Part shown: piece after piece, positions 45,510 to 56,700 of the stretch
Layout of the letters: the number at the start of each line of letters is the position of its first letter
Position numbering within the stretch: position 1 is the first letter of the stretch
DNA from: Saksenaea vasiformis B4078
Taxonomy: Eukaryota; Mucoromycota; Mucoromycetes; Mucorales; Saksenaeaceae
DNA: 64,000 bases
Assembly: GCA_000697055.1 (NCBI GenBank)
Contig: JNDT01002381.1
Coordinates: 1-64,000 of the forward strand
Reading direction: 5' to 3'
Position numbers and translations under genes: made by a program
Notes under the pieces: generated by a model
The model's input: the letters and a program-made list of their open reading frames with translations, nothing else
Databases searched by the model: none
Told to the model about the DNA's origin: nothing

Positions 45510-47400
45510 AAAAAAGTGATAAGTGTTGCTGAGTACCAGATGGCTCGTGTACGGTAACGTGAACATTTTTTAGTCATGCTTAACCAAATTAGAAAAATCT
45601 CGGGAGGTAAAACGAAAAGAAATAGAGAGGAACAGGGATAGAAGGTCGAAGGTATCGAATGATTCTCAGGAAAATGCAAGCTGGAATTCGACGAAGGAAA
45701 TAGAATGTGGCGAAGATTACGGTAGAATGGTCCGAAGTCTCCTGCTTCCAAGCTTACAATGAAGGTTACTAGAGAACAACAAATACGCTTTATCATCTCA
45801 TAAGCGTCACTGGAAAACAGATCGGTGCATGGCACAGTTATGAGCATCAAACTCATTTCAAGTCAAGAGGTACGTAACTGTTTATTGTCATGCTCGAAAT
45901 CACCTACCTCTTCCTTCAGTCCTTGGTGGATGTATTGAAACACTGGGAAGTTCGAGACGCGCAATTAACCCGTCAAACCAAGGTATTCCTAGCAAGAAGC
46001 CAGGTTATCCCTTTACTGCGGAAGAAAGCACAAGGACGAAACAGGAATATTTGTAGGGAATACAAATCCCCGAGTGGCACGAAGAACTTCGGTGCAACTG
46101 TCCTCTGCCCAGCATTCTTATTTCTCTTATGTCTAAACAAAACGATATACCAAGTTTAGGTAGGATATCTTACTGCATCCCAGCTAACGTGATACTAAAA
46201 TGGTGTATTCAGAGCCGTGCTCGTATGCTCGGATATCTATGCCAAGCCCAAGTGCTGCTCCAAACTTAACAGAGCAAGCGTTCATTTCGCATGATTCAAA
46301 CAGCTCATTGCCGGCTTATACTCCTTATCGGAACAGCGACGGGGGAATTAACATGCAGGACACAGATGAGAAAGTCAATGATCTTGTACAAAGGCTTTAT
46401 CGACTAAACACACCTCCTAAACTCATATATCATATCCGTGGTGCGTACAATAATGTGATACAAGCTCTCTACTGACAACAACGCAGGATACGATGGGGAG
46501 AAGGAGATCATCCATGTAACTGAACGAAAGGATACTACGGTGAAGAAATACGACGAAGTCAGCACCCGAAAAACGGACGATTTTGAAGTTGACTTCGATC
46601 TCAGCCACTGGATGCGACCAGGTGGGATTACGGTGAAACCAGATCCGACGTCTGGACAGATGAAGACCTTGTAGGAGATTTGCACTGAATACAAACAATC
46701 CAATTCGAGTTTTAAGAAGCTTAAAGTACCAAAAAATGTTAAATGGGATCTTACATTGGTTGATAGAGGTACCAGAAGTGGAAAAATTAGTTCGATTCAT
46801 TCATTCATAGCTCGACAGCCATTCAGGCATCCATCGGTTCTCATGGCTATCAAGGAAAGATAGAGATCACTCACAACGTCGAGGATGATAGGATCGTTAT
46901 CAAAAATATGGGCTGGGGCCGCTGCTTCACCTTCGTATGTGCTTCTTTTGTGATTTTGGCTTTGAGCTCCCAAATAGCTGGAGCCTTTGCAGCAGACAGT
47001 TATTTTGAAATGATCTGTTTTATCTTCCCCATCCCGTTGATCCTATTTATCGTATATCGCATATTACACAAAACTTTTGGCTACGGTATGCTGACGAGTG
47101 AGTGGATCATGACACTCTCCAAAGACGACTGGGTCAGCCAACACAGCGAAGAAATCGTAAACCAATACCTAAAGCTTTACTCTTTAAGGGAAATCATTGT
47201 ACTTGCTGCTGCCATGTTTCAAATTAAAATCAGTATCATTTTTATTACATACTTCGGCCTTTTTTCTTGACACAAGTTGACGTTTATAATTGTGTGGCCT
47301 TCTGCATGTTAAATATAATCTTTCTGCTTGGAAGCTACGATACAATCTGAACCTACTTCTCAATTGGTGAAGGGTCAAGTCAGCAGAGGAAAAAAAATAA
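45510..47400 (+). repeat. Tandem duplication, copy B (about 1.9 kb)
   Basis: This is the second copy of the unit described at 43615-45500, immediately adjacent and in the same orientation. Coding parts are about 85-95 percent alike by eye, flanks less so. Confidence 0.85.
46200..47270 (+). pseudogene. Copy B of the duplicated membrane-protein gene, with an internal stop
   Basis: It follows copy A exon by exon (MVYSEPCSYARISMPSPSAA, then DDFEVDFDLSHWMRPGGI). A TAG at 46672-46674 replaces the CAG of copy A (KTL-stop-EICTEY against KTLQKICTEY). It also has a small deletion near 46250. The 3' exon remains open and keeps what looks like the ancestral C-terminus (NQYLKLYSLREIIVLAAAMF). It is probably a pseudogene, unless the stop is bypassed by splicing, for which I see no signals. 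Confidence 0.65.
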
Positions 47401-47627
47401 CCGAGGATAATTTGTTATGGTACACAAAGAATGTAGTAAATTGTTCCCATCGGCGACGGAGCCCAGATCTTTGGTGAGATCGCAGGGATTCTCGAACAAA
47501 CCCAATAAAGGGAAGTCAAACTTACGCGTCTGCATGAAAAATGACGTTCTATGCTCATCATCCCTGGGTCGATTCTTCGCCTATAAATAATTAACCCCGT
47601 CCACTTAATTCTATTTTCTCGCTTCTT

Positions 47628-50220
47628 ATGTACATCATGATACTGAGAAATATTTGTTTTTTCTTATTATTCGTACCAATTATCATAGCTGCAAAGCCGT
47701 CTTCCATCATCGACATCATCAAAGCCGATGACAGGTTTAGCGTGCTTATGGAATATTTGGATCGTACTGGCTTGGCCAAGGATATCAAAGAGCTTCGTAC
47801 AGCTACACTTTTTGCTCCTGTCAATGATGCTTTCGAAAAACGCGAAGAAAATGCAACTTCTTATTTACTCATGGGTCAAAAAGTTACATACGACCAACTT
47901 CGGTACCACGTACTGCCCATTGCCATCAGCAGTCGTGACTTGCATGATGGACAAATCTTGGAAACAATGGACATGTCTCAGAAGCTCAAGGTTCACGTAG
48001 ACAAGGCCTTGTATGTAGGGAATGCTGAAGTAATTGAGCGCGATCTTGAAGCCTCCAATGGCGGCATCGTTCATGTCATCGATCAAATTTTGACTGAACC
48101 CGTATCCTTGGGTGAGTTGAGCATGATCTATCGTTTTGTTGACAATGATTAATGTGTTCGTGATAGACAAAGCACTCAAAAAGCACGAAGACACCAAGGA
48201 ATTCTGGGACTTGAGTGCCAAGTCTGGAGTGGATAAATTGCTTAAGAATGCTCATGGATTTACCGTTTTTGCAACGCGAGATGTTCTTGAAGGACTTTCA
48301 GAGACAGAAAAGGCTTACTTGAAGCAGCCATACGCCAAAGATGATCTAGCTGTGATCCTGAAACATCAAATATATGATGGCGTAATATACGCAAAAGACT
48401 TTCCCACGGGAGAAACCGAATACAAGACACTGCAAGGCGAACGTTTAACCGTAGATGTCAATAAAAAAGGAGACATCACTGTTAATGATGTCCGAGTCCT
48501 TGAATCGGATATACTGGCATTTAATGGTATGTAAAGGACAAAACGAGACAATTCTCGTTCTAATCTGTCAACAATTCAGGTGTCATACATTTTCTGGAAA
48601 AATCTATCCTGCCTCGACAGAGAGATTTCTTGAAGTTTGACGTACGCAAGACATTGATTGCAATGAATGCTACCAAGTTCATCTCATTGTTTGACAAGAA
48701 TGATTTGGGAGACTATCTTGACAACGCCAACGACGAACCATATACTATTTTGGCACCTCCAAATGAAGCACTGGATGAAGATACTGTGCCAAAAAATGAA
48801 CTCAGATCTTGGCTCAAATACCATATCATCCAGGAGAAGCATATGGCAGATGACTTGGTAGATGGCGCCCTTTTGAAGACAGAATCACAAGACCATCTAG
48901 GACAGCATTGGCAACGTGTTCCAGTTCACGTTACCGATCAAGATCAAAGTTTGGCCAGCGACGGCATCCATGCATCAAAGCAATCCATTCAGTTTGGCCG
49001 TGCTGGTCTTGTGAGAGACCCAGGTAGGCAGGTGAAATTTATTTTATTCTCCTTTGTTCAACGAAATCTTTGAAGTCGATATCCGTAGCAGTATTATTTA
49101 TCCTGTGTCAAGATCCCTATTGCTACCTTTGAGCCCGCTTAGGCAACTTCCAGTACGTCTGGACCTGTCAACATTTGTTGCTACGCTTTACGCCTCTGGT
49201 TTTGCAGATGAGCTCGAGGATGAAAAAGGAATTACGTTGTTCGCCCCGTCCAACGATGCCTTTGTGCGTCTCGGTTTACTTACCAAACACTTGTTACAAC
49301 CTGAATCCAAAGCAAAACTGAACAATCTGATCAAATTCCATGTTATTCGCGCCATATACTACGCTAATTCGACGGAACAAGGCGAACACCGTGAACCTAC
49401 TCTTGCGGGTCCAAAGATCAGCCTGAACAAGACAGAAGACGGCATCTTCTTACGTGGTTCCGGAGCAGTTGATGGCAACGACAGGTCCGTGATTGCTCGT
49501 CTGACGGATACGGACATCTTGGTGAACAACGGCGTTATTCACAAAATTGACCGTGTACAGCTTCCATCCACGTTAGCGATCTCCAACCGCGACCTATTGT
49601 CTTCCGAGAGCACAAGCAGCATCCTTGGATTAATTGATCGGGTTAATTTCAAAGATGTACTGGACGAGCTTGCGGGAGGTCCATATACAATCCTTGCCCC
49701 AAGCGATCGCGCATTTGCTAAGTTTAACATCACAAAGTTGTTGGAAGACCGAGACAGGTTGCTAAAGATCGTTAAATTACATATCTTGCCGAGCTCTCTC
49801 CCACGCTTAACAGGCAACTATGACAATGACAAGAAAACACACAGCAACGAAAATAACGACGAACGTAACAAGCACCGAGAAATCACGAAAGGCGGCACCG
49901 AATTTGAGACCCTTTTGGAAGATGCTCGCGTCTTGATACGACGCGCCGACGCGGGCTACTACGTTAATGTCCAAGGAAGCAATCAGGAAGTCGCTAGTAT
50001 CATTGACACCGGTCGCGCCAGCAATGGCGGCGGCGTGATTGAGATCGACACCGTCCTGCTTCCACTCGAAGAAACTGGCGGTCGTGGCCTTGCATGGTGG
50101 GCGGTCTTACTGATTGTATTGGCTGTTCTTATCGGACTCGGACTGCTTGCACTTGCCGGCTACTATGGCTATCGCTGGTGGCAGCAACGCCGCCAAGGTT
50201 ATATCTCATTGGAACAATAG
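47628..50220 (+). CDS. Membrane-anchored protein with five fasciclin (FAS1) domains
   Basis: A signal peptide (ILRNICFFLLFVPIIIAAK) opens the protein. FAS1-type units follow, each with the H1-like TLFAPxNDAF and the VIxxID motifs: ATLFAPVNDAF...GIVHVIDQIL, HGFTVFATRDVL...NGVIHFLEKSIL, YTILAPPNEALD...IIYPVSRSLL, ITLFAPSNDAFV...NGVIHKIDRVQL and YTILAPSDRAFA...GGVIEIDTVLLP. A membrane helix (AVLLIVLAVLIGLGLLALAG) and a short tail ending GYISLEQ close it at 50218-50220. Introns are near 48112-48164, 48527-48580 and 49022-49075. FAS1 proteins act in adhesion and at the cell surface or vacuole; the tail with a Tyr-x-x-hydrophobic motif could be a sorting signal. Apparently intact, about 820 residues. 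Confidence 0.88.
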
Positions 50221-50475
50221 TCGTCTCAATTACATTTGAATAAGAAAAAAGTCTGACTTGCAAAACGATAAGTTCTGAAACATACAAGGGATTATAACCC
50301 CTTGTCGAAAATGTAAAGGTTGAATTCCTAACACGGGCTTTCTTTAACTGATTTTTATAAGTTGATGCCATCTAAACTAGCAGTATTCTTTTCGAAGTTC
50401 TCTTCACATTGTTGCGCTTTTGTTTGCTCCATAGTTCTTGTGGTAATGCTGGAGTGATTTAGCTGGAAGAGAATA

Positions 50476-51755
50476 ATGAAAATTTTGACAGCTCGTCGGA
50501 CCGGCTTTGATTGCACTCGATCTTTCGTATCTACCAAGTAATTTCTACGTTTTGTATGTAGCCTTATACTGAAAAAGCACTTAGATTGGGTATACGAAGT
50601 TAATGCCGGGGACCTGTATGCCTACCTTGGTGTAACAGGCGTCGTAAGTCTATGGAGTCTGTGGGGACTATACACTATAGCCAAGGTGAGCGTTAACAAA
50701 GGAAGAAGTCGCGTAGTTTATTAACGCGCAATACATAAGCGTTTCCGCAAAGGCTTCCATTTATATGTACTTGTCCTTATTGCCTTATCTGTAATCCAAT
50801 GGGGTATTGGTTTCATTCATATCATTATGTTATACGTCGTCTATCGGCCTATACTCATGGACGGATGTCTCCAGCGACAACCCACGCGGTTGTTTTGGTG
50901 GTCTCTCGGTTACGAGGACAGTGAAGAAATGAAGCAAGTTTACAAAACTTGCTCATCAAAGTGGAGTCAGTTTGCGCTTGAACGTATTGTTTCCTGGGTC
51001 GTCGTTAGTATGATCTCGGTAAACCATATAATGTACAGCTATTTTACGTGTTAATATGAAACATATAGGTTGTGGCTATATGGTCATTACGGCGACATTA
51101 TCGTCATCTCAAGCGAGCAAGTGATACAGAAGTGGGTGAGATTACAAAGCATGGTGATATGTCAGAGATGAGAGTATCCCCACCTCCAGCCTACACGCCA
51201 TCGATGGATATAGTGGAGAAAACGAAGATACAAGAAGAAATGCATCAGCAGCGGCAAAAGCTTTACGAAGAAATTGCCAAACGACGTCGCGCTCGCAACA
51301 GTTTGCATCGACATTCTATCGCTGGAATCCATCCACTCGACTCAACACTGCATGGCGACGACAATCATCATCCAACTACTTTGACAGCACTTCCGCCGCC
51401 ACCACCACCCGTTGCCCAGCCTGGATCAGCAGGTGGCGTGGGGTGGCACTATTCTGACAGATTATCGTCAGAAACACCGGAAAGCAGTCGTGCCAGCTCG
51501 TTTTCGTCCGAGAAAATGGACTATGACCTGTTTAGGGCCAAAGGAAAATCAAAGCGTCCTTCTATCTCTATTACCCCATCCGAAGAATCATATGCCACAC
51601 CCAGCAAACCACTGACTTCTTATAGTGGTAATAAAAGGAAAAAAGGGAGGGAACAGACGTCAGAACAAGAACCCATGATCGCTGAGGAGCAACCTGAGGC
51701 GGACGAAGAAACAACTGGGTTAATTGATAGAGAGGATGATGACCGACTGGCGTGA
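50476..51755 (+). CDS. Multi-pass membrane protein with long cytosolic tail, unidentified
   Basis: Three or four hydrophobic segments (LYAYLGVTGVVSLWSLWGLY, LYVLVLIALSVIQWGIGFIH, IVSWVVVSMISVVVAIWSL) with a Cys-containing loop (DGCLQRQPTRLFWW...) are followed by a long polar tail. The tail contains PPPAYTPSM, a charged coiled-coil-like segment (EEMHQQRQKLYEEIAKRRRA), polyproline and many Ser/Thr, to TGA at 51753-51755. Introns near 50685-50754 and 51021-51069 are well marked. The 5' end is uncertain: an ATG at 50476 gives a plausible start (MKILTARRTGFDCTRSFVST) but joins the next exon only through a 24-nt intron. No family recognised. Confidence 0.55.
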
Positions 51756-52566
51756 ACTTGTATGAATTGGAAAGATCGACCGAACAATGAAGTCATGCTA
51801 CTTTCTATTATTTGCTATTACTTTAAAAGTGCTAGTATGTCAAGGTTGTGTCCTATTCCACTATCAGTTACGCACTGCTGCATGCGTTTTATGCTTGTTG
51901 ATGTGTACATTAGCGATAATCCGTTCTACACAAAGCTATCACTTTACCAAACGGGTGTGTTCGCCACTTCCCTAATTGTGGAGCTACTTGCTAAGATCAA
52001 CTGTGCTCATCATTATAATACGCTGACGATAGATGATAAAAAGTGGTATTAACTTAATGCATTAATGATGTTCAGAACTGCAAGCACGCCTGGTTGGCGA
52101 AAAGCTACTCCTCTTTTTGCCAAGTACACCAAAGAAGAGAGTAATATCCAGTACAATTCAGTGCATCATCCTAAATAATATGTACGCTTATATAGCAATC
52201 TGTGAAGCCATTACTGTACAATGGTTTGATGACACGTTTCTTTACTTAGATCCATTACAAAATTCAGAGGTCGTCGGCAGATGGCGGTATTGCAAGGCGA
52301 ACAAAAAATACCATTTCTTCCTCTCATTTTCGAACGTCTGTTCCAGAACATTTTCTCTGTCTGGTTTTAATCGCGCGTTTATCATAAATGTCGCGTTTCA
52401 ATGTTTCGCGTGTTTCCTCAACTTGAAATTCTGGTGTGCAGGTACGTAAAAGACGATCCCAACAACGAGCCGAGATCCTGTCTATAAAAATACCTCTGTA
52501 ACCAGTCTGTAAAATAATTGCGGGATTAAGACAAATTTATTTTTTCTAAGCATCCTTTAATTCGTT
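51756..52566. other. Stretch without a confident gene
   Basis: Frames of 60-110 codons (for example 51762-52052, 52117-52449) have no motif or splice context. The region separates a plus-strand and a minus-strand gene, so it should hold two 3' ends. Confidence 0.45.
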
Positions 52567-53187
52567 TTACTCAGTGCGAGCCTATGTCACAATAATCAGT
52601 TTTTGCACGCATTCGTGTCCTATGATAACTTACACCACGAGTTCTAATATCGTCCTCTCGGGAGCCAAGTTCCTCCTTCAATCCGTTATAAGGGTAGGTG
52701 CGTTGGACCTAAGAAATCGCGTGAATACCGCTAGTTTTCGCCTTGAACGATCTACGCAGAACTTACAACAGGTCTCTCGGGGTTATATTTGTAAATAAAT
52801 GCAGAAAAACCACCAAGCAGAGCAAAGAACAAGGTCAGTTGACCAAGAGCCTTGTAGGGACTGTATGTGTGAATATCAGGACCCCAGACACCGAGAATTT
52901 CATCTTCTTCATGGACCTATACTCATCTAATGAATATCGCGTTTCGGAAATGCCATGCAAAATACCGTCTCTCCAAAGTTACGTCTGTCCTGGTTATCCC
53001 ACCAGCCGAAAGGCGAGCGAAGCTGATTGCTGAGACGTGGCAAATTGGGGTAATCACCAATTTGAGGATCCTCTACAACTTCACCAGTGTGCAAGGTAGA
53101 TTGAGCACGAATGGCCATAACTCTGTTGTTGTTCGCGGCCAGAAGGCGTGCATTCAGTAGTCGGGCAGTTGTTGCGCGAAGGGCCAT
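52567..53187 (-). CDS. NDUFB8: NADH:ubiquinone oxidoreductase subunit NDUFB8 (ASHI)
   Basis: It is an accessory membrane-arm subunit of mitochondrial complex I. The first exon (from 53187) has a basic, Arg-rich mitochondrial presequence (MALRATTARLLNARLLAANN) and DPQIGDYPNLPRLSNQLRSP. After an intron of about 65 bp follow EDEILGVWGPDIHTYSPYKA and one membrane helix (LTLFFALLGGFSAFIY). Further exons give TYPYNGLKEELGSREDDIRT and ARTE before the stop at 52567-52569. The PNLP, EILGVWGPD and YPYNGLKEELG motifs are those of NDUFB8. Length and order fit. Intron signals are good. Confidence 0.85.
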
Positions 53188-53709
53188 GCTGAGAGAGGGG
53201 AGGAAAAATAATAGTGTAGTTTGCGAATATTGTCAAAGCGAGAATTTCGGGGGACTAAAGGACAACTGTCACGCCCAGTGACGTCAACCACTCATGAAAA
53301 GCGGGTCTTCAGCCAACCTTACCTACTTACTAGCAGGCGTGGTGAAAGGAATCCCGCGAAGACATTCGCGTTTAGAGCACAAATGAGAGTAGCATAGTGC
53401 TTTCATGCCACTACCCCTGCACCATGCTTTCAGGAATTTACTGTTTCATTTTGAGTTATGTGAGAGAAGGCAACATAGATGTAGCACTCTAAACCTCGCA
53501 CAATTTTCTATCGTGCAGTCTGCTTGGAAGATGCAAAGGTTGTTTTGAAATTATGTATGGTGAGCGCGGTGAGAAGAGACCACGCTGATGTCGTCTTTTA
53601 AGAGCACTCATGAAAATAGCAGATTTTGAATACACATTTGCATCATCTCAATACTGAGCAAGTGTCTACACTCGAATTAGTACCCGATAAGGAAAAAAGT
53701 AGTGCTTAC
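53188..53709. other. Spacer between NDUFB8 and the Fanzor gene
   Basis: No gene is seen. On the right it is the 3' flank of the minus-strand Fanzor. In TnpB/Fanzor loci the guide RNA commonly overlaps or follows the 3' end of the nuclease gene, so this is the place to look for it. A palindromic gcttactcagtaagc lies at 53704-53718. Confidence 0.4.
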
Positions 53710-56700
53710 TCAGTAAGCGCCCTGCTGGGCGGTGCGCGCTTCGAACCGTGATTGGTTGAAGGGCAAAAGTCTGTCGAGCTCGTACGCGCTCGTTTGCTTG
53801 GCATTAAACGGTGCAAGAGGGCTGCCATCTACAGAAACGACCATGGAAGTACCTTTCAAAGCGAGGTTGTTTGCAGCATTTTCATCTCTATTCATGGTGC
53901 TGCAGCCTTTGACAAGCGTACAACACCGTGGATTAACACATTGGACAGCATCATTGCTTCGCCTAAATCGACCATCGGTCGTTCGATATTTCTGTAACTG
54001 AAGTGGTTTTAAGCACCAGTGGCAAGTTCGGCTCGTATTTAACTCATTGACTGTGATCGCCAGACCGTTTCGCCGTTGTTGTGCTCGGAGACGCTTGGTC
54101 CCTCGGCGTGCATGACATTTTATCATGCTGTTTTTCGGCTGCCAATGTCCGTAAAAATGGACGGCGGGTTGAGAAGATACTGCCGCTGGAAAAAGTTCCC
54201 GTTCTGTATCCGCTAATCGTTGGTAGGTTTTGAGAGTACGAATCTCTCTTGTACGCTGTTCTCTGTCGATTCGCCTTTTTTCTGTAGTTGTACTCTCCTA
54301 TCCTACTTGCTTGATTCGTTCCCTGCGTAGGCGATGTTGGTTCGAAAAAGTAGCGTGATTGACGTATGATGCCCGCAGGTTCCATGTAGCGTATTCGTGC
54401 ATTTGGTGTTCGTCAGCTTTCCCCTCACAAACGTGATGAATCTGCTCTATCAGATTACCAAATGTTGAGATCGCTGTCGTTGCTGTTTTCTTGATTCCGG
54501 GATCAACTCCACAGACCGGGGTGGAAGCGGTGCAGAATAGCTTTCTCGCAGCAGATATCATCTAAAAGCTTGAATAAGTATCCCGATGGCAGAATAAATT
54601 TTAACTCACTTGATCAACGTGGCCTTCAGTGATCACTGCATTTTCCGGCAATTGCGTTTGCTCCCTTTTTGCCCGCTTTTTCCGTTTCCGTCGTCGACGG
54701 CGTCTAGTTTCAGTGGCCTCCTCCTTTCGCTTTCCCTTCTTTCTCATGTCCTGTTTCATCTTATTTAATTGATAGCGTTCTCGGCGGGACTTTTTCAGTT
54801 GATCTTCCAATTGAATCGTAACAAGTTGCTTGGCTCGGATCTCCTTGCGAATCTCCTTTAGAATCTGATATTTTGCAGGATTTCGACGTTTGGTAGTGTA
54901 CCGATTGTATACCATGCGGTCCTTCTCCAGAGCTTGGATTGTTTTCCGCAAAGGTTTCAGCTGTGTCTCCAACCGATGAATTTGTGCGCAATTGGCGCTG
55001 ACTCTTTCTTCTAATCGAGAGCTGCTCAACGGTATCCGTGCAGAGGACTCGGAGGGTGCTGATGTAACTCGCTGTGTGTTAAGTGCCGAAATCTGGAATC
55101 GTCTGCTCTGGTCAATATCACCCATCAGGCGCACCGTCCATTCGTTTACGAAAACAAGTTTCCATCTAAACGAGAGATGTCGGCGTTTCATCAACTGTTC
55201 GATCTTCCGTAAATCGAAGAAGGCTCCAACCACCGCATCCTTCCGTGTTCGGGATTGGAACTCGCTGGTGATGAACTCTCCTTCAGTGGCAGTCGGGATT
55301 TCGTACATATCGCCCATAATCTTGTATATACTATCTGCCGATAAAAACAGGCTCCATTTGGCACTGGTATCAGCTGACAACTTGTTTATTCTGGTTTCCA
55401 TGCCGACGATCTGACTGATGGTATTGGATAGTGCTGCGATGGGTAGAACTGTAAGGACGTGCTTCATTGGTGGGACATCGGTCTCGGCCCTACGAGGCAC
55501 ATAGGGTCGAAGGAAGTTAGCGACCTTTGCTGCTACGTGTTTCTCTTTGGCAGTCAATGTCGTGCCTTCATACGCGGCATCTGCAATGTCGCTAGCTGTG
55601 ATAGTTCGACGGATCTTAGGAGATTCGACCAACATTCGAACGATGGCGACTAAGGCACGAATGATCCGAGCTGATGTCTCCTTGATACGTGCAGCAGTCT
55701 GTAAACTTGTCCCTGGAGACTCTTCGGGATCCTCGTCTTCACTATCATTAACAATGTCTTCTTCCATTTCGTCCATCACATAACCATCATATTGGTCTAC
55801 TATTGCTGGACCTTTGCCCTTTGGGTTTCCTCTCTTTTCCTCCTTTTCCAAACATTCGCTTGGTAACGTCTCTGTTATCTTCTGCTGAATCTTATTAAGT
55901 ACTTGAGAAGGACGACCATTCGCTGTGGCTGTTGCGAGTTGAGAAACCCAATAGAATCTGCTGTGTCGCAGCTTTCTTCCCCTGTCGGAACGCTTACTCT
56001 TCTCCTTCTTCTCCGACTTTTCTTGTGCTTTTTCCTTGGTAAGTTCTATGTATCTACGCATCCTCTGTGGTGCAAGGTTGACGCGAAGTAGGAGACGGAT
56101 AGCGTTTGTTAGCGATCGCTGGTACAAGGATCCGTGGTACATATTGTTAGATGCTGTATAGAGCTCCTTTATAGAATGTGCAAGGAAGGACGATTTGACT
56201 ACATCCGGCTCGCGTTGCACCAGAGAAAGCAAGGCAGAATTGATCTTACCCCATGATGATGATGCACTACAAACGCAACGTTAGTTTTCAAGTTAACTAT
56301 TAGTTAGAAATCCTACAACTACTGTACATTAACAGAGCCCACGCAACGGTAGAACATGTTTTGAAAATGAAGAAACGTGAATATGTCGGAATCACGGACA
56401 TCGTCCGCACTTTTGAACGGCAACGAGGAAATTTCGTGAGTCGCTCCAATGTCGCCAAACTGGAAGCCAGCAGGGAAAACATGGGTGAAGTTTGCTTGTC
56501 GGTCGTAAATCTCATATCTGAGGAATTCATAGACGTTACCATGGATGACCTGGTAAAAAACACCTTAAATACGAAGCAAAATATAACAATGTACATACCA
56601 TATCGGCGAAATGGGACAGTACCCGTCCCATAGCGTTCATAATTCGTGAATTTCTGTCCTGCTCCTCTAGCAGCCGACTCTTCATTATCTCGAAGTCGAT

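Noticed and set aside
54298..54300. In-frame TAG in the RuvC part of the large Fanzor gene, first read as a disabling stop
   Set aside because: It falls inside a 51-nt GT-AG segment (54256-54306) whose removal keeps the frame and joins KQ to RTREIRTLK; this fits the other introns in size, so I treat it as intronic.
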